A stretch of DNA of 64,000 nt from Olleya sediminilitoris (lineage in GTDB: Bacteria; Bacteroidota; Bacteroidia; Flavobacteriales; Flavobacteriaceae), in contig NZ_JAEMEF010000003.1 of NCBI RefSeq assembly GCF_016785945.1, positions 124,001-188,000 of the forward strand. Reading direction: 5' to 3'. Under the pieces are notes generated by a model. The model saw only the letters and a program-made list of their open reading frames with translations. It was not told the DNA's origin and searched no databases. Made by a program: the position numbers and the translations under genes. Below are positions 61,776 through 64,000 of the stretch, piece by piece. Position 1 is the stretch's first letter; the number at the start of each line of letters is the position of its first letter.

Positions 61776-62099
61776 ATGAAAGCAAAATTAATTATCATAG
61801 CAATAGCTTTTTTAAGCTTAACCTCATTTGTCTCTAATAATACTATGGCTGTAACAGGTGTTTACAAAGGAGTTGTCGAATACGATTATGTGTTTCATAT
61901 AAATGAAACCGACAGGTCAATGACGTTTCAATATTTGTCTGATGAAGCTTTAGAAGCTTTTGACTTGGACTCAGAAGAATTTGTTGGAAGCAAATTTGAA
62001 GTAACCTATGAGGTGCTTCAAGAAATGAGTGAAGACACTGAAGGTAACGAAGTAGAGATAGAAATATATACAATCACAGCGTTAGAGTTGATAGATTAA
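61776..62099 (+). CDS. small exported hypothetical protein
   Basis: A 107-residue protein with a signal peptide (about 1-24, hydrophobic IIIAIAFLSLTSFVS) and a mature part of about 80 residues rich in Glu/Asp and beta-strand patterns (VYKGVVEYDYVFHI). I do not recognise a domain. It is a single gene with a strong terminator directly after the stop. It is followed by a 360-base gap, so it is probably not tied to the next gene. Confidence 0.65.
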   Translation: MKAKLIIIAIAFLSLTSFVSNNTMAVTGVYKGVVEYDYVFHINETDRSMTFQYLSDEALEAFDLDSEEFVGSKFEVTYEVLQEMSEDTEGNEVEIEIYTITALELID

Positions 62100-62120
62100 T
62101 TTTTTTTACTCGCTAGCATT

Positions 62121-62155
62121 AAAAAACAATCGGAATCTATTCCGATTGTTTTGTT
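62121..62155 (+). terminator. intrinsic terminator
   Basis: AAAACAATCGGAAT (62123-62136) and ATTCCGATTGTTTT (62139-62152) form a strong hairpin with a T-rich tail. Confidence 0.9.
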
Positions 62156-62435
62156 TTATACCATTAAAATAATTCTAATTTATTTAAGATAATCTGTCTT
62201 TAAAACAAAAAGAAAATGGTGACTTATTTATTTTTTAATTATAAAAAAGTAGTATTAAAATAATATTAATTGGTTAAAATGCATTTAAATCTACGTTTAG
62301 GTTCTCTTTTTTGTTTTTTTTAACTCAAAATTTCAATTTTTATTAGTAAATTCATTGTAGTGATAAGTTCTAATATTATTAGGTTTTATAAGGTGTCAGC
62401 TTATTAAAAACTTTACGACTAATCACAATAATACG
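62156..62435. other. AT-rich intergenic region
   Basis: I see no gene, hairpin or repeat here; only the promoter element directly after it stands out. Confidence 0.4.
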
Positions 62436-62443
62436 TATCTTTG
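62436..62443 (+). promoter_or_regulatory. promoter -7 element for the GAF-like protein
   Basis: TATCTTTG (TAnnTTTG) 18 bases before the ATG; TTTA at 62412-62415 is at the -33 distance. Confidence 0.6.
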
Positions 62444-62461
62444 CGTAATTTTTATAATACA

Positions 62462-64000
62462 ATGATTGACTTAAACGACAATATAAATTTACCTTTTTCG
62501 TTGCAGATTAGTTTTAATAAATTAATCCAACGATATGAAGCATTAGTAAATAGTGATGATCCATTTACTGCTGCCAAGGCACGTCGTATATTACAACTTC
62601 AAGAAGATCATCCAGAGTTAAAAGATGGTTTTAGTAAAATTTCGGTATTAGAGCAACACAAAGAAGCTATTCAAATTTTATTACAAGATTCGTTTAGTGA
62701 AGTTTTGACACTAAACGAAATTAAAACAGCAAGTGTACCGTATCACAATTTTATTTTTAATGCCACAAAGCGATTTGAAAATATAATAAAAACTGCTGGT
62801 CCAGACTTTGAGTTGGTCATAAAAAATATGCCAGAAAACGATTGGTATATTTTAAGTTGTACCATTATCATGAGTTTTTGTTATAATTTCAATACCAACT
62901 TTAAAAGACCATTGTATTATGAAATTCCTGATGAAAATGGAATTTTAAGAATTTATAGAATTACTTATAATGCAGATTTTATGGAAATTATTCCAACAGA
63001 AGCTGCGCCTAAATTAACTCAAAACGATTTTGATGAGTTATTAGATAATTTTGAAAATATAGACCTTTGGAAAGAAAAATTTCCTCCAAACAGTTACATT
63101 TCAAAAGGATTTGTAATTTCTAACATATTTGATGTTACAGACGATCAGTCTATTTCTAATATAAAAACTACTTTAATAGGTAACAATAAGCGTCAAGACA
63201 AAAGTTTTATGACAGACTTCCAAAAAGTCTTCCGTTCTTTACTTGCTGTTACAGATTTAGAAGTTGGTTTTTCTATCTTTAATAAAGAAGAAAACACCTT
63301 AATGAAGGTGCATGATTCTAGTATTAATAGTTTTTTACTTAAAGCAAAAGAGCAATTTAAATGCGAAAATCTATTTTGTCATTACAGTTATGATAAGATT
63401 TTAAAAAGCAAAGCTAATTTTGCAATATCTGATGTTGATAAAAGTTTTAAAAAATCTGAAGGACAATCTCCACAAATTAAAGTCTTAAAAGAACAAGGTT
63501 TTAAAAGTGCTATTTTTGCTCCAATTGCAGAAGAAGGAGAGTTATTAGCAGTTTTAGAGTTAGTGTCCAAAACACCTAAAGCATTAAATAGTATTAATGC
63601 TAATAAGTTACTAGGTGTGATGCCTTTTATTTTGTCTGCTGTTAAACGCTCTAAGTTAGATGAAGAAAACTTAATTCAAGCAATCATCCAGCGTGAATGC
63701 ACATCAATACATCCAAGTGTAAAATGGAAATTTGAAAGTGCTGCACGTCAATTTATGCAAGAGCAATATAATGGAAATGAAAACCCATCATTTAATAAAA
63801 TTAGTTTTGATAATGTTTATCCATTATTTGGTCAAATAGATGTTAAAGGGTCTTCTGAAGCTAGAAATAGTGCAACTCAAAAAGACTTAGCATTACAATT
63901 AACTTTAGTTGAAAAAATTGTTGAAAAAGCCATTTTAAACGAAAGACTTCCAATTTTTGAACAATTATTGTTTCAGATTAAATCTTATCAAGTCGCTTTA
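62462..64000 (+). CDS. GAF-like domain-containing protein, cut at the window edge
   Basis: The frame starts at ATG 62462 (MIDLNDNINLPFSLQISFNKL) and is open to the last base, giving at least 513 residues. There is no signal peptide or membrane segment in this part, so it is probably cytoplasmic. Residues ~270-390 look like a GAF-type sensory domain (FKSAIFAPIAEEGELLAVLELVS near 350). The NVYPLFGQIDVKGSSEARN segment near 455 is a hallmark I recall from large GAF proteins of flavobacteria. The ligand and output are unknown, and the C-terminus lies outside the window. Confidence 0.75.
   Translation, partial: MIDLNDNINLPFSLQISFNKLIQRYEALVNSDDPFTAAKARRILQLQEDHPELKDGFSKISVLEQHKEAIQILLQDSFSEVLTLNEIKTASVPYHNFIFNATKRFENIIKTAGPDFELVIKNMPENDWYILSCTIIMSFCYNFNTNFKRPLYYEIPDENGILRIYRITYNADFMEIIPTEAAPKLTQNDFDELLDNFENIDLWKEKFPPNSYISKGFVISNIFDVTDDQSISNIKTTLIGNNKRQDKSFMTDFQKVFRSLLAVTDLEVGFSIFNKEENTLMKVHDSSINSFLLKAKEQFKCENLFCHYSYDKILKSKANFAISDVDKSFKKSEGQSPQIKVLKEQGFKSAIFAPIAEEGELLAVLELVSKTPKALNSINANKLLGVMPFILSAVKRSKLDEENLIQAIIQRECTSIHPSVKWKFESAARQFMQEQYNGNENPSFNKISFDNVYPLFGQIDVKGSSEARNSATQKDLALQLTLVEKIVEKAILNERLPIFEQLLFQIKSYQVAL

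Noticed and set aside
1-64000. Mobile elements, prophage, CRISPR arrays, tRNA or rRNA genes
   Set aside because: I looked for transposase motifs, spaced direct repeats, tRNA T-loop sequences and long GC-rich rRNA-like blocks, and found none. Small RNA genes without strong motifs could still have been missed.

Overview
The window looks like a chromosomal segment of a marine-type member of the Bacteroidota, family Flavobacteriaceae. The DNA is strongly AT-rich. Two proteins carry type IX secretion (T9SS) sorting domains (one type A, one type B), and PorT and GldA are encoded. Promoters match the Bacteroidota -7 element TAnnTTTG rather than a sigma-70 TATAAT box, and recognisable Shine-Dalgarno sequences are mostly absent. 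No rRNA, tRNA, transposase, prophage or CRISPR array was seen. Genus cannot be settled from what is here.

Layout. 1-12.5 kb: the end of a TrmH-family methyltransferase gene, porT-ubiE, trkA-trkH, a T9SS type B cell-surface protein, a small membrane protein, an aminotransferase, a fatty acid desaturase, rsmG and metK. 12.8-24.7 kb: ppc, then a methionine block (metY, metX, a transsulfuration enzyme, a rhodanese, methionine synthase split into two genes, metF). 24.7-34.7 kb: an Rrf2-type regulator and a sulfate-assimilation and cysteine block (DUF2061 protein, cysH, cysD, cysN, sulfite reductase, two siroheme genes, ferredoxin-NADP reductase, cysE, cysM). 34.7-37.7 kb: a PagL-like lipid A deacylase, a GIN-domain lipoprotein, a gene remnant and gldA. 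37.8-42 kb: an aromatic amino acid operon (pheA, aminotransferase, tyrA, DAHP synthase-chorismate mutase) behind a leader peptide attenuator. 42-54.4 kb: rsgA-dtd, two DUF3857 proteins, a MazG-like gene, aroA, queA, rlmN, a T9SS type A protein and a polyprenyl synthase. 54.4-64 kb: an ECF sigma factor with a likely anti-sigma factor and a barrel protein, a five-gene polyamine operon (speA, speB, deoxyhypusine synthase homologue, acidic protein, RMD1 protein), a small secreted protein and a truncated GAF-like gene.

How it works together. Much of the window forms one sulfur-to-methionine pathway: sulfate is activated and reduced to sulfide, then fixed into O-acetylserine (CysE/CysM) or O-acetylhomoserine (MetX/MetY), and homocysteine is methylated by MetH/MetF and turned into SAM by MetK. 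Control is layered. A SAM-II riboswitch precedes metK, a SAM-I riboswitch precedes metY, and a 27-bp box repeated upstream of the DUF2061-cysHDN genes and of the sulfite reductase gene is a candidate operator for the neighbouring Rrf2 protein. The aromatic operon has a complete transcription-attenuation leader with a Tyr/Phe/Trp-rich peptide.

The best candidates for something not well described are the 27-bp sulfur box, the aromatic attenuator, the coexistence of two SAM riboswitch classes, the operon linking polyamine synthesis and a deoxyhypusine synthase homologue to an unknown acidic protein and an RMD1 protein, and the structured-looking leader in front of speA. All functional calls come from reading the sequence and recalling families; no database search was possible.
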